NCBI RefSeq assembly: GCF_003386535.1 | Contig: NZ_QTTN01000021.1 | Location: forward strand, 1-64,000 | Direction: 5' to 3' | Length of the DNA stretch: 64,000 bases | DNA from: Paenibacillus taihuensis | Lineage (GTDB): Bacteria > Bacillota > Bacilli > Paenibacillales > Paenibacillaceae | Shown: one piece after another, positions 26,179 to 36,700 of the stretch | Layout: each line of letters starts with the position of its first letter | Position numbering within the stretch: position 1 is the first letter of the stretch | The notes under the pieces: generated by a model | Told to the model about the DNA's origin: nothing | Databases searched by the model: none | The model's input: the letters and a program-made list of their open reading frames with translations, nothing else | Program-made: the position numbers and the translations under genes

Positions 26179-26580
26179 TTACGCAGGATTCACCGCGAAT
26201 AAGGAATGTACATTTCCTTCTGGGTCTCCGAAGAAGGCAGCCGTATGTCCCCAAGATTTGATTTGTGGTGCTATGATGTCGAGCGCGCCCTTCGAAACGA
26301 ATTCATCATACAGCGCGTATACCTGCTCAGGCGATTCGCATTGGAAATTCAGCTCGACAGCCTGTCCTTTGCGACTTTCTTGGAAAGAATAATACGCATT
26401 GGTGTTGTCCGCCATCAGCGATCTGGAGCAAATGGCTAATCGTACTCCAGGGTTGCTGAATTCGACGTAATGTTCCTCTTCTACAACGATCGCAAATCCC
26501 AGAACTTCTTGGTAGAACCTCGCCAAACGAGCAACATCGTCGGCAAGCATTGTAATCCCCTCAAGCTTTACTAGATTCAT
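26179..26580 (-). CDS. VOC family protein (glyoxalase/bleomycin-resistance fold)
   Basis: A 133-residue single VOC protein. MNLVKLEGITMLADDVARLARFYQEVLGF is the typical first beta-alpha module, and SWGHTAAFFGDPEGNVHSLF is the typical second metal-binding strand with its Glu/Asn-His pattern. Members include glyoxalase I-like enzymes, dioxygenases and antibiotic-binding proteins, and the substrate cannot be assigned. It lies upstream of, and in the same direction as, nothing obvious; its own terminator is shared with tetR. Confidence 0.87.
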   Translation of the reverse strand: MNLVKLEGITMLADDVARLARFYQEVLGFAIVVEEEHYVEFSNPGVRLAICSRSLMADNTNAYYSFQESRKGQAVELNFQCESPEQVYALYDEFVSKGALDIIAPQIKSWGHTAAFFGDPEGNVHSLFAVNPA

Positions 26581-26658
26581 GGTTACTCCTCCCCCTAGAC
26601 TGAGTGTAGCACAATTTAAAAAGGCAGCCTATCCGGAGCTTATTCACCTGATACATGC

Positions 26659-27591
26659 TCAATACCCGCGGCTAATGTTGACTGCTTGACTAAGCTGCTC
26701 TTCTCCGCGCTCGAGATAATTAAGCACCGTGAGGAAGCCGTCGACTGCTTCATCCACGCCCGTTACCGCAGATATATGCGGGGTAATGATCACGTTTGAA
26801 GCTGTCCACAAAGGCGAAGCTGCGGGCAATGGTTCTTCTCTGAACACATCAAGAACAGCCTTCCGCACTTGGCCTCGCGTTATCGCCTCGACAAGAGCTT
26901 CTTCATTCACCGACGCTCCGCGGCCAACGTTAATGAATCCGGCCCCGCTCATGTACGAGAACAGATGACTGTCGAATAATAGTTCGGTGGCTTCCGTCAA
27001 CGGCAGCGTGTTTATGACCCAGTCTGCGTGCGGCAGCATCGAAGCAGCCTCGGCAATAGGAAGCACGCTATGGAAATGCGCGTTCGGTTCGCCGCTGCGA
27101 GATATTCCGCATACGGTTACTCCCAATGAGCCAAGGATTCTTGTTACTTCTCGTCCAATCGTTCCCGTTCCGAATACCACGATTTTCAGCTCGCTCATTA
27201 GCTTCGGCTTGGAAGGCTGCCATTCCCGATTTGCCTGAAGCTGCCCAAATCGATCCTGATCTTGTACATCGGAGAGGATGTAGCTCAAGCAATATTCGGC
27301 TATTTTCTGGCCAAAGCTGCCGATTGTCCGCGTCAACAGCACATCTTGTTTCCATTCCCGGTTGTTCAGGAAAGCATCTACGCCGGCGCCAAGCGCATGA
27401 ACCCACTGCAGCTTACCAAAATGAAACGATGCCGTCGGTTTAAACGCCACGTACGCATCTGCCCAGTCATAATGGCTCGAGCTGACTTCCTCTTCTGGCA
27501 GAAACAGATACTCTCTCGTTGAGTCTAGCGTAGATAATGTCTCCAGATCTTTGTACATCCGCCCGGTGACGATAATTTTTCTGATATCCAT
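26659..27591 (-). CDS. D-2-hydroxyacid dehydrogenase (GhrA-like)
   Basis: About 310 residues of the D-isomer-specific 2-hydroxyacid dehydrogenase family. The NAD(P)-binding motif is GTGTIGREVTRILGSLG, and the catalytic Arg, Glu and His lie in INVGRGA, FREEPLP and ITPHISAVTG. Overall it is closer to the GhrA glyoxylate/hydroxypyruvate reductase group than to VanH lactate dehydrogenases. ATG 27591 is chosen because GGGAGA sits eight bases upstream; an in-frame ATG at 27606 overlaps that site. It lies divergent from the van-like operon, but no functional link is evident. Confidence 0.88.
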   Translation of the reverse strand: MDIRKIIVTGRMYKDLETLSTLDSTREYLFLPEEEVSSSHYDWADAYVAFKPTASFHFGKLQWVHALGAGVDAFLNNREWKQDVLLTRTIGSFGQKIAEYCLSYILSDVQDQDRFGQLQANREWQPSKPKLMSELKIVVFGTGTIGREVTRILGSLGVTVCGISRSGEPNAHFHSVLPIAEAASMLPHADWVINTLPLTEATELLFDSHLFSYMSGAGFINVGRGASVNEEALVEAITRGQVRKAVLDVFREEPLPAASPLWTASNVIITPHISAVTGVDEAVDGFLTVLNYLERGEEQLSQAVNISRGY

Positions 27592-27683
27592 CTGTGTTTC
27601 TCCCATCTGAATCAATAACAATCCATATCCCCTATTGTACAACGGTGAAAATAGGTTGTCGCTTCGAATTTGCCTCTTTACAG

Positions 27684-27766
27684 GACACCTAATGGTGTCG
27701 TATTATCGCATCCGTTCAGCTAAAAGAATTATCGCCGAAACACGCCGCTCGCTGGTGTGTTTTTTT
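27684..27766 (+). promoter_or_regulatory. Leader with two hairpins, the second a terminator, before vanY
   Basis: GACACC-TAAT-GGTGTC at 27684-27699 is followed by ACACGCC pairing with GGTGTGT (27740-27760) and a T-run to 27766. No plus-strand gene lies upstream, since the neighbour is divergent, so this terminator sits in the 5' leader of vanY. The first-hairpin arm GACACC could pair with the terminator arm GGTGTG instead, which would allow attenuation. Confidence 0.6.
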
Positions 27767-27862
27767 ATTATTCACCCCGGTTTTAATAAATTTTTTATTT
27801 TTATCCAACTTTATTTTTTAGCTTTCTCTTTTAAGCTAAGTAAGGTAAAGGAGGAACGGAAC

Positions 27863-28750
27863 ATGATGAAAATAACTGTTGTCATGATGTTGCTGCTCGT
27901 AGGTGGCTTGATCATATTTGGGTATCGGGATGCTGCTGATCATAACGAGGCAGTCTTGCAAGGGCCAGACGCTGCACTGCCCCTATCAAGCGCTGAACAG
28001 CTGAAAGTGCTTAACGTAGAAAAGGATGATATTTATAAAGGTGATTTACTTCTCGTGAATTCGCAGCATGCCGTGCCGAAGGGACTGAAAGTGCCGCAGG
28101 TCGTCAACTTGTTTGATCATCAAGAATTGCTTGACGGATTCGGTATACTGGACACTAGCATCGAGCTGCCGCTGGAAATGCTGGAGCGATTCGACGACAT
28201 GATCGAAGCTGCACGGGCTGACGGTGTCAGTCATTTTCAAATTAATAGCGGATACAGAGATAAAGCGAAGCAGGCTGAACTTTATGAGAAGCTTGGATCG
28301 GACCAAGCAAATCCGCCGGGCTACAGCGAGCATAATTTAGGGCTGTCGATGGACATCGGTTCATCGCAGGCTGCCATGAAGGATGCGCCGGAAGGCAAGT
28401 GGCTGAAGGAGAACGCCTGGAAGTATGGGTTTGTATTGCGTTACCCGGAAGATAAGACGGACATTACAGGCATCATGTCTGAGCCGTGGCATTTTCGCTA
28501 TGTAGGGCTGCCGCACAGTGCAATTATGGCGCAGTACGGCTTTGTTTTGGAGGAATACTTGGCTTATCTGAAGGAGCAGAGTACGATTCATGCTGAAGTC
28601 GGCGGCAAGATGTACACGATCTCCTATTATCCAGTCCAAGGCGAGCAAGAACTATCGCTGCCGAAGGATGGAAGCTATTCGATTTCGGGGAACAATATGG
28701 ACGGCGTTATTGTAACGACCTGGGAGAGCAAGGGGGCTGCAAAGTCATGA
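27863..28750 (+). CDS. VanY-type D,D-carboxypeptidase (peptidase M15B)
   Basis: 295 residues, with a single N-terminal membrane anchor (about 4-20) and an extracellular M15B peptidase domain. The zinc ligands are His157 and Asp164 in SEHNLGLSMD and His210 in EPWHFRY, with Glu207 as catalytic base, all present. VanY proteins cut the terminal D-Ala from cell-wall pentapeptides. About 60 further C-terminal residues (from about 235) are an extension rich in beta strands. ATG 27863 lies eight bases after AAAGGAGG. It is the first of four genes, overlapping vanZ by ATGA. Confidence 0.92.
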   Translation: MMKITVVMMLLLVGGLIIFGYRDAADHNEAVLQGPDAALPLSSAEQLKVLNVEKDDIYKGDLLLVNSQHAVPKGLKVPQVVNLFDHQELLDGFGILDTSIELPLEMLERFDDMIEAARADGVSHFQINSGYRDKAKQAELYEKLGSDQANPPGYSEHNLGLSMDIGSSQAAMKDAPEGKWLKENAWKYGFVLRYPEDKTDITGIMSEPWHFRYVGLPHSAIMAQYGFVLEEYLAYLKEQSTIHAEVGGKMYTISYYPVQGEQELSLPKDGSYSISGNNMDGVIVTTWESKGAAKS

Positions 28751-29283
28751 AACAGCGAGATATTCTAGTGCGTGTCTGCCTGGCTGCCTACTTATATCTG
28801 TTAGTGAAGATCATTCTGTTCAAGGGCGGGTCTATCGACAATCATAGTTACATGATGTGGCAGCTCCAGGAAAGCTTGAATCATCCTGCTGAAATCTTGA
28901 TGAAGATGAAGCGTGGGAATCTGATTCCATTGCATGAAATTAGGAGAACCCTGCATGATATGACGAGCCATGGATTAGTGAACCTGATTGGGAATATTGC
29001 GATATTCATGCCATTCGGCCTATTGGTTGGGATGCTGGGCTCGCAGAGGCGGCTGACCGTATTTGCTGCAGCGGCAATATCTTGTGCGTTAAGCTTGCTG
29101 CTGGAACTGTCGGAGGCTGTACTCTCGATCGGAAGCTTTGACGTGGACGATATTATTTTGAACACAATCGGGGGCTTGGCTGGATTTACGTTGTATTGGA
29201 TGTATACCATCGTGCTCGGTCACGGTGAGCGGCCTGTTCGACGAAATGCAGAACAAGTAACACCTCCTGGACAAATCTGTTAA
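28747..29283 (+). CDS. VanZ family membrane protein
   Basis: A 178-residue membrane protein with the VanZ signature: NLIPLHEIRRT after the first helix, then NLIGNIAIFMPFGLLVGML, and near the end FDVDDIILNTIGGLAGF. VanZ of Tn1546 gives low-level teicoplanin resistance by an unknown mechanism; homologues are widespread in Firmicutes. It overlaps vanY by 4 bp, so the two are translated together. Confidence 0.92.
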   Translation: MKQRDILVRVCLAAYLYLLVKIILFKGGSIDNHSYMMWQLQESLNHPAEILMKMKRGNLIPLHEIRRTLHDMTSHGLVNLIGNIAIFMPFGLLVGMLGSQRRLTVFAAAAISCALSLLLELSEAVLSIGSFDVDDIILNTIGGLAGFTLYWMYTIVLGHGERPVRRNAEQVTPPGQIC

Positions 29284-29319
29284 ACTAAAATGAATCCAGG
29301 CAACGAGGAAGGTACGAAT

Positions 29320-30015
29320 ATGCCCATTACGATACTGATTGCAGACGATGACGCAGAAATTGCGGATCTCGTTGAGCTGCATATGGTGAAGGAAGGCTAT
29401 CGCTGTATTAAAGCGCTCGATGGAATAGCAGCAATAGATGCGATTATGAAGCACGAGATTAACTTAGCCATTCTCGACATTATGATGCCGAAGCTGAATG
29501 GCTACGAAGTGACAAGGCAAATTAGGGATAAGTATCACTTGCCGATTATTTTTCTCAGTGCCAAGACGTCCGATCTGGATAAAATAACCGGCCTTGTGCA
29601 AGGTGCGGATGACTATATGACCAAGCCCTTTAACCCGATGGAATTGGTCGCGCGCGTGAATGCCCAGCTCAGAAGATCGCTTCAATTCAGCCAGCCTGCT
29701 ATGACTTCCGACAAGCCCGTTGTTGAAGCGGGATGTCTTGTTATTAATCCGGAAGAACGTTCCGTCCTCGTGGAAGGCAAGTTAATCGCGCTGACTCCGA
29801 AGGAATTTGATATTTTGTACATGCTAGCCCGCCATCCGAAGAAAGTTTTCAGTACGGAGCAGATTTTCCAGCAAGTGTGGGGCGAAGAATACTACGAAGG
29901 CAACAACACGGTGATGGTGCATATTCGTACGCTGCGGAAGAAGCTCGGCGATGACGTGAACAAGAATAAGCTGATTAAGACCGTATGGGGAGTCGGTTAT
30001 TCCTACCATGGCTAA
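29320..30015 (+). CDS. VanR-type response regulator (OmpR family)
   Basis: About 231 residues. The receiver domain spans about 1-118, with acidic pocket DDD, phospho-acceptor Asp in LAILDIMMP and Lys in MTKPF. A winged-helix DNA-binding domain follows (about 130-228; LTPKEFDILYMLARHPKKVFS). ATG 29320 is chosen since GAGGAAGG lies nine bases upstream; an in-frame ATG at 29290 has no such site. It lies 36 bp after vanZ and overlaps the kinase gene by 8 bp, forming a full vanY-Z-R-S-like operon. Confidence 0.91.
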   Translation: MPITILIADDDAEIADLVELHMVKEGYRCIKALDGIAAIDAIMKHEINLAILDIMMPKLNGYEVTRQIRDKYHLPIIFLSAKTSDLDKITGLVQGADDYMTKPFNPMELVARVNAQLRRSLQFSQPAMTSDKPVVEAGCLVINPEERSVLVEGKLIALTPKEFDILYMLARHPKKVFSTEQIFQQVWGEEYYEGNNTVMVHIRTLRKKLGDDVNKNKLIKTVWGVGYSYHG

Positions 30016-31111
30016 TTTATCTCGAAGCTTCAGATTCAACATGATCGTGCTCGTAGGTCTCAGCATGCTATTCTCGGGGGCCATAACGTTCCTCATCTAT
30101 AAGCTCGCGCAGCAATATTACCATACGCTCAAGTATGAAGATCCAACGCGTGTGGTTCGCCAATTCATCAAGCAGATCGGGGACGTTAATTTCTTCCTCA
30201 TTTTCTTCATCCCGTTGTCGATCTATTTCTTCTTCCTGCTCACCAAGCAGTACGCGCAGTACTTCCGGGATATTTCAGGCGGAATCAACCAGCTTGCATC
30301 CGGAAATTTCGAGACGAGAATCGTCATTCCGTCGTCGGACGAATTCGGAGATATCGCGCGGGACATTAATCTGGCCGGGGAGAAGCTGCGGGAAGCGATG
30401 GAGCGGGGCGATTTTGCAGAGAACAGCAAGGAACAGCTCGTGCTGAACCTAGCCCATGATCTCCGGACGCCGCTGACATCGGTCATTGGTTACCTCGATT
30501 TCATATTGAAGAACGATAGCTTGCCGCCTGAGCAAGCGCGACATTATACCTCCATAGCCTACACGAAAGCGCAGCGTCTGGAGCGGCTGATCGATAAGCT
30601 GTTCGAAGTGACTAGAATGAACTATGGCAAAATGCCAGTGGACCGGGAGCACGTTGATCTCAGCGAGCTGCTGCTCCAATTGAACGAAGAGCTGTACCCG
30701 ATGTTCGAGAATCAGGGCTTGACCTCGCGGCTGCATGTGGCAGCTGGCTTAACCGTACGGGGCGATAGCGAGCTGCTGGCACGCGTATTCGAAAATTTGC
30801 TCAGTAACGCGGCCCACTATGGCAGCGAAGGCGAGTATGTCGATATTTATGCCGAGCTTGCCGAAGAGGATGTCCGGATTCGGATCGTCAATTACGGAGA
30901 CAGCATTTCCCCCGAAGATTTGCCGCATATATTCGATATGTTCTATACGAGCGACAAGGCGCGTACATACCACGAAGGCAGTACGGGACTAGGTCTGTTC
31001 ATCGCGAAAAATATTGTGGAGCAGCATCAGGGTGCGATTACGGCGGAGAGCAGCGTGATAAGCACGGTGTTTGAAGTGCGTTTGCCGCGTGAGATTGCGA
31101 TTGAGGAATGA
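30008..31111 (+). CDS. VanS-type sensor histidine kinase
   Basis: A 367-residue membrane kinase with two helices (about 13-35 and 60-78) enclosing only about 25 extracellular residues, so the sensor part is very short. HAMP follows at about 80-130, then the phospho-acceptor in LNLAHDLRTPLTSVIGY and an ATPase domain with ENLLSNAAHYG and GSTGLGLFIAK. A short extracellular loop is typical of VanS-like kinases that detect cell-wall stress or antibiotics within the membrane. Partner of the preceding regulator. Confidence 0.91.
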   Translation: MANLSRSFRFNMIVLVGLSMLFSGAITFLIYKLAQQYYHTLKYEDPTRVVRQFIKQIGDVNFFLIFFIPLSIYFFFLLTKQYAQYFRDISGGINQLASGNFETRIVIPSSDEFGDIARDINLAGEKLREAMERGDFAENSKEQLVLNLAHDLRTPLTSVIGYLDFILKNDSLPPEQARHYTSIAYTKAQRLERLIDKLFEVTRMNYGKMPVDREHVDLSELLLQLNEELYPMFENQGLTSRLHVAAGLTVRGDSELLARVFENLLSNAAHYGSEGEYVDIYAELAEEDVRIRIVNYGDSISPEDLPHIFDMFYTSDKARTYHEGSTGLGLFIAKNIVEQHQGAITAESSVISTVFEVRLPREIAIEE

Positions 31112-31114
31112 TAG

Positions 31115-31168
31115 AAAACACAACAAACCCCATGTCCTCCGTTCAAGGACATGGGGTTTGTTGTTTCG
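31115..31168. terminator. Bidirectional terminator after vanS
   Basis: A 20-plus-bp stem centred on CCCCATGTCCT and AGGACATGGGG, with flanking A and T runs, shared by the converging oxidoreductase gene. Confidence 0.95.
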
Positions 31169-31186
31169 TGTTTCTTGGTCCGAAAG

Positions 31187-32087
31187 TTAGAAGTCCGCTT
31201 CCACAAGATCCGTGTTTACTGCAATCGCCGCTTTGCAGCCTTCGCCGGCAGCGACAATAACTTGAGCTGGCGGTTGGAAGGACGTGTCCCCAGCGACATA
31301 AACACCAGGAACACTCGTCCTGCCAAAATGATCCTTCACAACGGCGCCCATCTCATTCGTCTGGCAGGCTAGCATATCGACTAATGGGGAGGCATGCGTC
31401 CACCCTGGGGTGACGAAGCCGCCCGCTCGATCAACGGCAGTTCCATCCTCGAACTGGATTTGCTTCAGCATGCCGCCCGCACCAATGAGTGCTGTTATTT
31501 TCTGCTCCATAACGCGGATTCCCCGCCTGTAGAGCTTATCTTTCTGCTCGAAAGTCAGTAGAGGGATACCGTTAGTGCAGAACATTAGATCTCTGCTCCA
31601 CTGGTAAACCTTCTTCGCCAAGAAAAATGCGCTCTCATGATCGGCGATCAGAACGAGCGGTTTATCTCGAAGCTCCCAGCCGTCGCAGTAAGGGCAGCTA
31701 AATAAGCTTTTGCCATAATAATCATGAATGCCTCTCACTGCAGGGAGTGTTTCTTTGAGCCCCGTAGCAAGAATGACGCTGCGAGCATGAAAGCTGTAGC
31801 CTTGCTCGCTTACGGCTTGGAAGACGCCATTTATGGGCTGGACTGTCGTTACTCTCTCCTGCCTTGTCAGGATAGAAGGGTACTTCCGCAAATCTTGATG
31901 CGCGAATTGCCGAAATTCAGTCGGGGCGATTCCGTCCCGCGTTATAAACCCGTTGGATTGGTGCGTAACGGCGTTTCTTGGTTTGTTGTCGTCGAATATG
32001 ATGACGTTTCTTCTCGCTCGGCCTAGAACAAGAGCTGCGTTAAGTCCAGCCGGCCCTCCTCCGATAATGATGCAATCCAGAAGCATA
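31187..32087 (-). CDS. Thioredoxin-reductase-like NAD(P)/FAD oxidoreductase
   Basis: About 299 residues. It has the FAD-binding motif IIGGGPAGLNAALVLGRARR at the N-terminus, the redox-active CPYC in SLFSCPYCDGWELRD (about residue 135), and the second FAD motif VYVAGDTSFQPPAQVIVAAGEG at the C-terminus. It belongs to the short TrxB-like family common in Firmicutes; the electron acceptor is unknown and it may not be thioredoxin. The start is placed at ATG 32087, six bases after TAGGAGGG; ATG 32093 overlaps that site. Confidence 0.88.
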
Positions 32088-32235
32088 CTCATCCCTCCTA
32101 TCCTAGATTTATATGGCTCCAGGCTGCTTGCCATGCCGTATTTTACTTAAGTAAGCATAAGAATGGCGTTTTAGTTGGAACTTAATGGTATACCATCCAT
32201 GACGCAAACTGGATCTCAAAGGAGAGTTTCTTCAC

Positions 32236-33560
32236 ATGCTCAGCGTTTCAAGTATTCGTTTCACACTAATAGTGACTTTGATTCTAGGAGTGACGGCGAC
32301 GGCTGGAGGCGCGAAAGCGCAGGCGGGAGCGTTTCATGCTTACGCATTTGTTCAAGCTCCTTCAGAGCAACCTCAATCGGAGTCGGACAAGACCGCCATT
32401 CGACCGTTTCAGCTGCATATACCGGATGAAGCGCTTGCCGATCTGCGCAAGCGAATTCTTGCGACAAGATGGCCCGACAAGGAAACGGTCCCGGATCAAA
32501 CGCAAGGTCCGCAGCTGGCAACGATGCAGAAGCTCGCGAAGTACTGGGCGAACGATTACGATTGGCGCAAGTTCGAGACGAAGCTGAATAGCCTTCCGAT
32601 GTTCGTCACCAACATCGACGGGGAGGACATCCAGTTCATTCATGTGAAATCGAAACATGAAGGTGCTCTGCCGATTCTGCTCATGCACGGCTGGCCAGGC
32701 TCGATTGTCGAGATGCTGAAGATCATCGATCCGCTCACGAATCCGACGGCTTATGGCGGCAAGGCATCCGATGCGTTCGATGTCGTCATTCCATCGATGC
32801 CTGGGCACGGGTTCTCGAGTAAACCGTCCACAACCGGTTGGACGCCCGATCGCATCGCGAAGGCATATGCGGAGTGATGAATCGCCTCGGCTACACCAAA
32901 TATGTGGCGCAGGGAGGCGACTGGGGGGCGGTAATTGCTGACTTAATGGGCGTTCAGCAGCCGAAGGGCTTGCTCGGCATTCACACGAATATGCCAGGTG
33001 CGGAACCTGCTGCAATTGCGCAGGCCATCCAGGATGGCAAAGGCTGCCCGCCCGATCTAACTGGCGATGAGAAGCATGCGTGCGAGCAGCTGGCTTTCTT
33101 GAATACGCAGCTTGGATATGCGGAGTTAATGGGGTCTCGCCCGCAGACGCTGACTGGACTTGCAGATTCGCCTATCGGTTTGGCAGCCTTCATGCTTGAT
33201 CATGACGCGAAGAGCTTGGAGCTGATCACACGTGTGTTCAACGGTCAAACCGAGGGGCTGACGAGAGAGGATATCCTCGACAATATTTCGCTCTATTGGC
33301 TGACAAACACAGCGGTCTCTTCAGCGCGTCTCTATTGGGAGAACAAGCATCCGTTCTTCAGCGTCAAAGGCGTCAAGCTTCCAGTTGCGGTCAGCGCTTT
33401 TCCCGATGAGCTCTATCAGGCGCCGAAGAGCTGGGCAGAGCGAGCCTATCCGAATCTCATCTATTACAACAAGCTGAACAAGGGCGGGCATTTCGCGGCT
33501 TGGGAGCAGCCGAAGCTGTTCGTGGATGAGCTCCGCAACGCCTTCCGAACACTCCGCTAG
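32236..33560 (+). pseudogene. Secreted epoxide hydrolase, split by one frameshift
   Basis: Two frames together make a complete epoxide-hydrolase-type alpha/beta hydrolase. 32236-32877 has a signal-like N-terminus, the EHN domain (IPDEALADLRKRILATRWPD) and the oxyanion motif HGWPGSIVEM. 32838-33560 continues with MNRLGYTKYVAQGGDWGAVIADLMG, whose Asp is the nucleophile, and ends with GGHFAAWEQPKLFVDELR carrying the catalytic His. The frames join at GCGGAGTGATG near 32873, where one missing base creates TGA TGA. All other motifs are intact, so this is either a very recent mutation or a sequencing error. A signal peptide is unusual for this cytoplasmic family. Confidence 0.85.
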
Positions 33561-33564
33561 TACA

Positions 33565-33605
33565 AGAGCCAGCCTCATTCCGATCGGGAATGAGGCTGGC
33601 TCTTC
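33565..33605 (+). terminator. Terminator after the epoxide hydrolase
   Basis: AGAGCCAGCCTCATTCC pairs perfectly with its complement around CGATC. Only a short T-stretch follows. Confidence 0.8.
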
Positions 33606-33741
33606 AACCGATCACATACAGATAATTTCATATTATGTCAACCACCATTTTCGAATAATTGGGGGTTTTGTATTATAGGTCATTTTCCTGCAAAATCCTG
33701 CTATACTAAAAGTGGAATTTCGACATGAAGGGGATTGCCTA

Positions 33742-36700
33742 GTGAACGAACGATTGCTCTCAATAGATACAGTGACTCCGCAGTTAGGCGATGCTTATAT
33801 GAGATTTAGCCCGCGCACCTGGCGTTTCTTCGAGCGAGGTCAGGTGATGAAGCGGATCGAGCAGTGGCAGGCAATCGCCCTGAACGGCCACGGGTTAAGA
33901 GGGATCGTAGATTGGACCGAAACCGAAGGCGAGCTTGTCGCCAGACTGACGCCGCCCTCCGAAGGCTATGTTTCGTTTGAAGCATTCTCTTCTATGGATG
34001 GACTTACAGATTCCGATCGTGCGCAAGTGATGACTTCGCTCATGGATACGCTCGGGCTCCTGCATGCGAATCAGTTCTATATCGGCTTCTTGTCGCCGGA
34101 TATGATCAGCGTGCATCCGAAGCTGCTTAAGGTCATGCTATGCTTGCAGCCATTTCCATCTGTATATCCGTTCTTGGACTATTATATAAAAGACTATCCG
34201 TTTGAACTATTCAGTACATATTGCCGGACGCATACGATTGGTCGTGCGTCTGACTTCTTCGCGGCAGGGACGATCATGCGCGAGCTGTTCCACGGGCATT
34301 TGGTTTATCCGCCGCTCAAAGTCCTCTATGAGCGGTTAATCGGCGAGCCTTCGTTCTTGTTTATCGAAGAGGCTGCAGATGAGATTAGCCGAATTTATGG
34401 GCTGCCGCGCGAGCAATGCGAGCCTGTGATTGGCCCAGATGCACATGCATGGCTGTATCATTCAGAGCCGCCTATATCGCAGGAGAGCCAGCGCCAATTC
34501 AGACGCTTCCTTCGTTCTGAAGGCGCGAAGCAGATTGCGCTCATTCATGAGGACGAATCGCTGATCTCCGAGGTGCTCCGCTTCCATATGAACGAAGTGC
34601 TGGAGAAGCAATCGTTTGTGACGATCAAATGCTCCGACGTGCCGTTCTCGACGATCATGGAGATGGCGAACAAGGTCAGCACCTCGCTAGTTACGCTATA
34701 TTTTCCGGAGGCTGAGCCGCAGTTTCAAGCTTTGGCCCGTCGTCAGCGCCAGCTGGTGCAGCATTATTATTTTGGCAAAAATGTATCCGAAGCGTTTGGC
34801 GAATGGATGCTTCGCTTCTATCAGCAGCTGATTGCGCTCATTCCTGCCGACAATATCTTCTTGATCTTTGATGATTGCTCGAACATGGATCTGGAGTCAT
34901 TCCAGCTGTTCAAATATACGTGGAATCGTTATGCCGAGCAACTGCCGCGGCTGTTCGCGGTCTTCTGCGGTAAAGCCATGGTGGAATCGGAATTGAATGA
35001 AGATATGTATCATATTCAGTTTCTTCCTCGGAACGCCGCGTCCTACAGCGGGCTGATGCGCAAGAGATTGTGCCGGGTCGAGCAGCAAACGCTCCACAAA
35101 CTCGCGAATTGGTTGTCCGACCAGGCAATCGATCCGAAATATACGAGTATGATGCTGGAGGCCTTCATCGACCAGGGACTGCTTCAGCTGACGCCTTCAG
35201 GATGGGTAACCGGTGAGCGGCATCTTCCAGCGGAAGGCACAAATCCGATTACGATTGTTGAGCGTAATCTGGATCAGCTGAGCAAGGAAGAGACGGAGCT
35301 GCTTGCGCTGTTCTGCTGCTTGCCGACGCCGATTCGCGCATGGAATTTGTTTAATTTGAACAAGCTGCCGCTCGGTCAGCTCTATGTTACGCTGCATCGA
35401 TTGGCGAAGCTTGGACTTATCCTGTTCTTCCATCAGAACAGCGTATTCGTTCACAACAATGTGAAGGTGCGGCTTGCCCTCCGTTATGATATGGCGCAGG
35501 CATGCACACGCGCGGTTGACTATATGCTGAAGCTTGAGAAGTATCCGTCGCTCACGATGCTTAGTCTGGTGCGCAAGTCCGGCGATAAACGGCGGGAATA
35601 TGCGCTGCTGATGCTCTTCTTCCGCAGGAACCGCAAGGCGCTGTCCTCCGAACAGAGCCGGCTTCTGCTTGAGCAGTTGATTGAGCTCCATGAACAGCTT
35701 CGGCGCCCTGCGATGCACTGCTTTTATCGGCTGATTCTGCCGGTGTACAACGGGTTCCGTGAGATGAAGCGCTGCGAAGAAGTATGCATGAAGCTCTATG
35801 AGCTGCGAGGACGGGACGGCGACCGATTCAAGTGGATGTTCTACAAGATGCTGCAGAATGAGCTGGATCTCGCTGATCACAAGGAGGAGCTGTTCGCCTA
35901 CCTCGAGAACCCGAATCATAAGCTCAGCGATAAGCTGGATGCACTCTGTCCGCTCGTTGCGAACCGTGTGTATTTGAACCTCGAGCAGCATGAGAAGGAG
36001 TTTATTAAGGAGCTGTACATCGGGCAAATTTACCCGAACCGGCACCTGATTCCGGAGTGGGAGTTCATTGACTCTTCGTATTACTGTATCGCGTTCATAT
36101 TTGAGAATTTCCCTCAGCTGAACACTTGGGGACTTGCACTGCTCAACAAGGTCGAGTCGATGCTTCACTACAGCTTCTATCCAGACCTCATCCTGCGCGT
36201 GTACAACATGTACATTCATCAAAATAATGCGCGGATGGCAAGGGGCTACATCGAGAAGGTCATCACAGGGGCAACTCAGCTCGGGCATCCGAATATGCTC
36301 GAGGTTGGCCATGCGAATGGGATGGAGGTATCGCTCATTCTTGGCGATATGCCCGCGTTCCATTATCACTGGCATCAGCTCGTCGATATTAAGCGCCGAG
36401 ACGTCCTTGAAGGCGTTCGCGATATGATTCGGATGTATGCTTGCGAATCCAGGCAGTGGGAGCTGCTTGACCGGATGGGCCAAATTCCGGACGCGAGCGA
36501 CTATACGAAGATGAGGATGGAGTTATATCGCATCTATGCGGCTCATCGTAAAGGAGAGCGGATTATTCCGCGGTCAGATATTCAGGAGGAGCAGCCGGCT
36601 CTGTTCGTAGGCGCGCTGCGCCTGCTGCAGCTTGGCTCTGTGGAGGAAGCTTGCCGCCAGCTGCAGCAATGTATTCTTCATGCAGAGCGTACCGCAAGAT

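Noticed and set aside
26659-27591. VanH-type lactate dehydrogenase linked to the van-like operon
   Set aside because: The protein looks like the GhrA glyoxylate/hydroxypyruvate reductase group, lies on the opposite strand and has its own promoter.
27863-31111. Glycopeptide (vancomycin) resistance cluster
   Set aside because: VanY, VanZ, VanR and VanS homologues are present but there is no D-Ala-D-Lac or D-Ala-D-Ser ligase, VanH or VanX. These four alone are common in Firmicutes and do not define resistance.
35197-36483. Long minus-strand open frame inside the giant GGDEF gene
   Set aside because: It is a shadow of the plus-strand gene, which has clear domains and codon use; the minus-strand translation has no recognisable motif. 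The same holds for 19995-21290 and 36574-37758 on the minus strand and 2-1372 on the plus strand.
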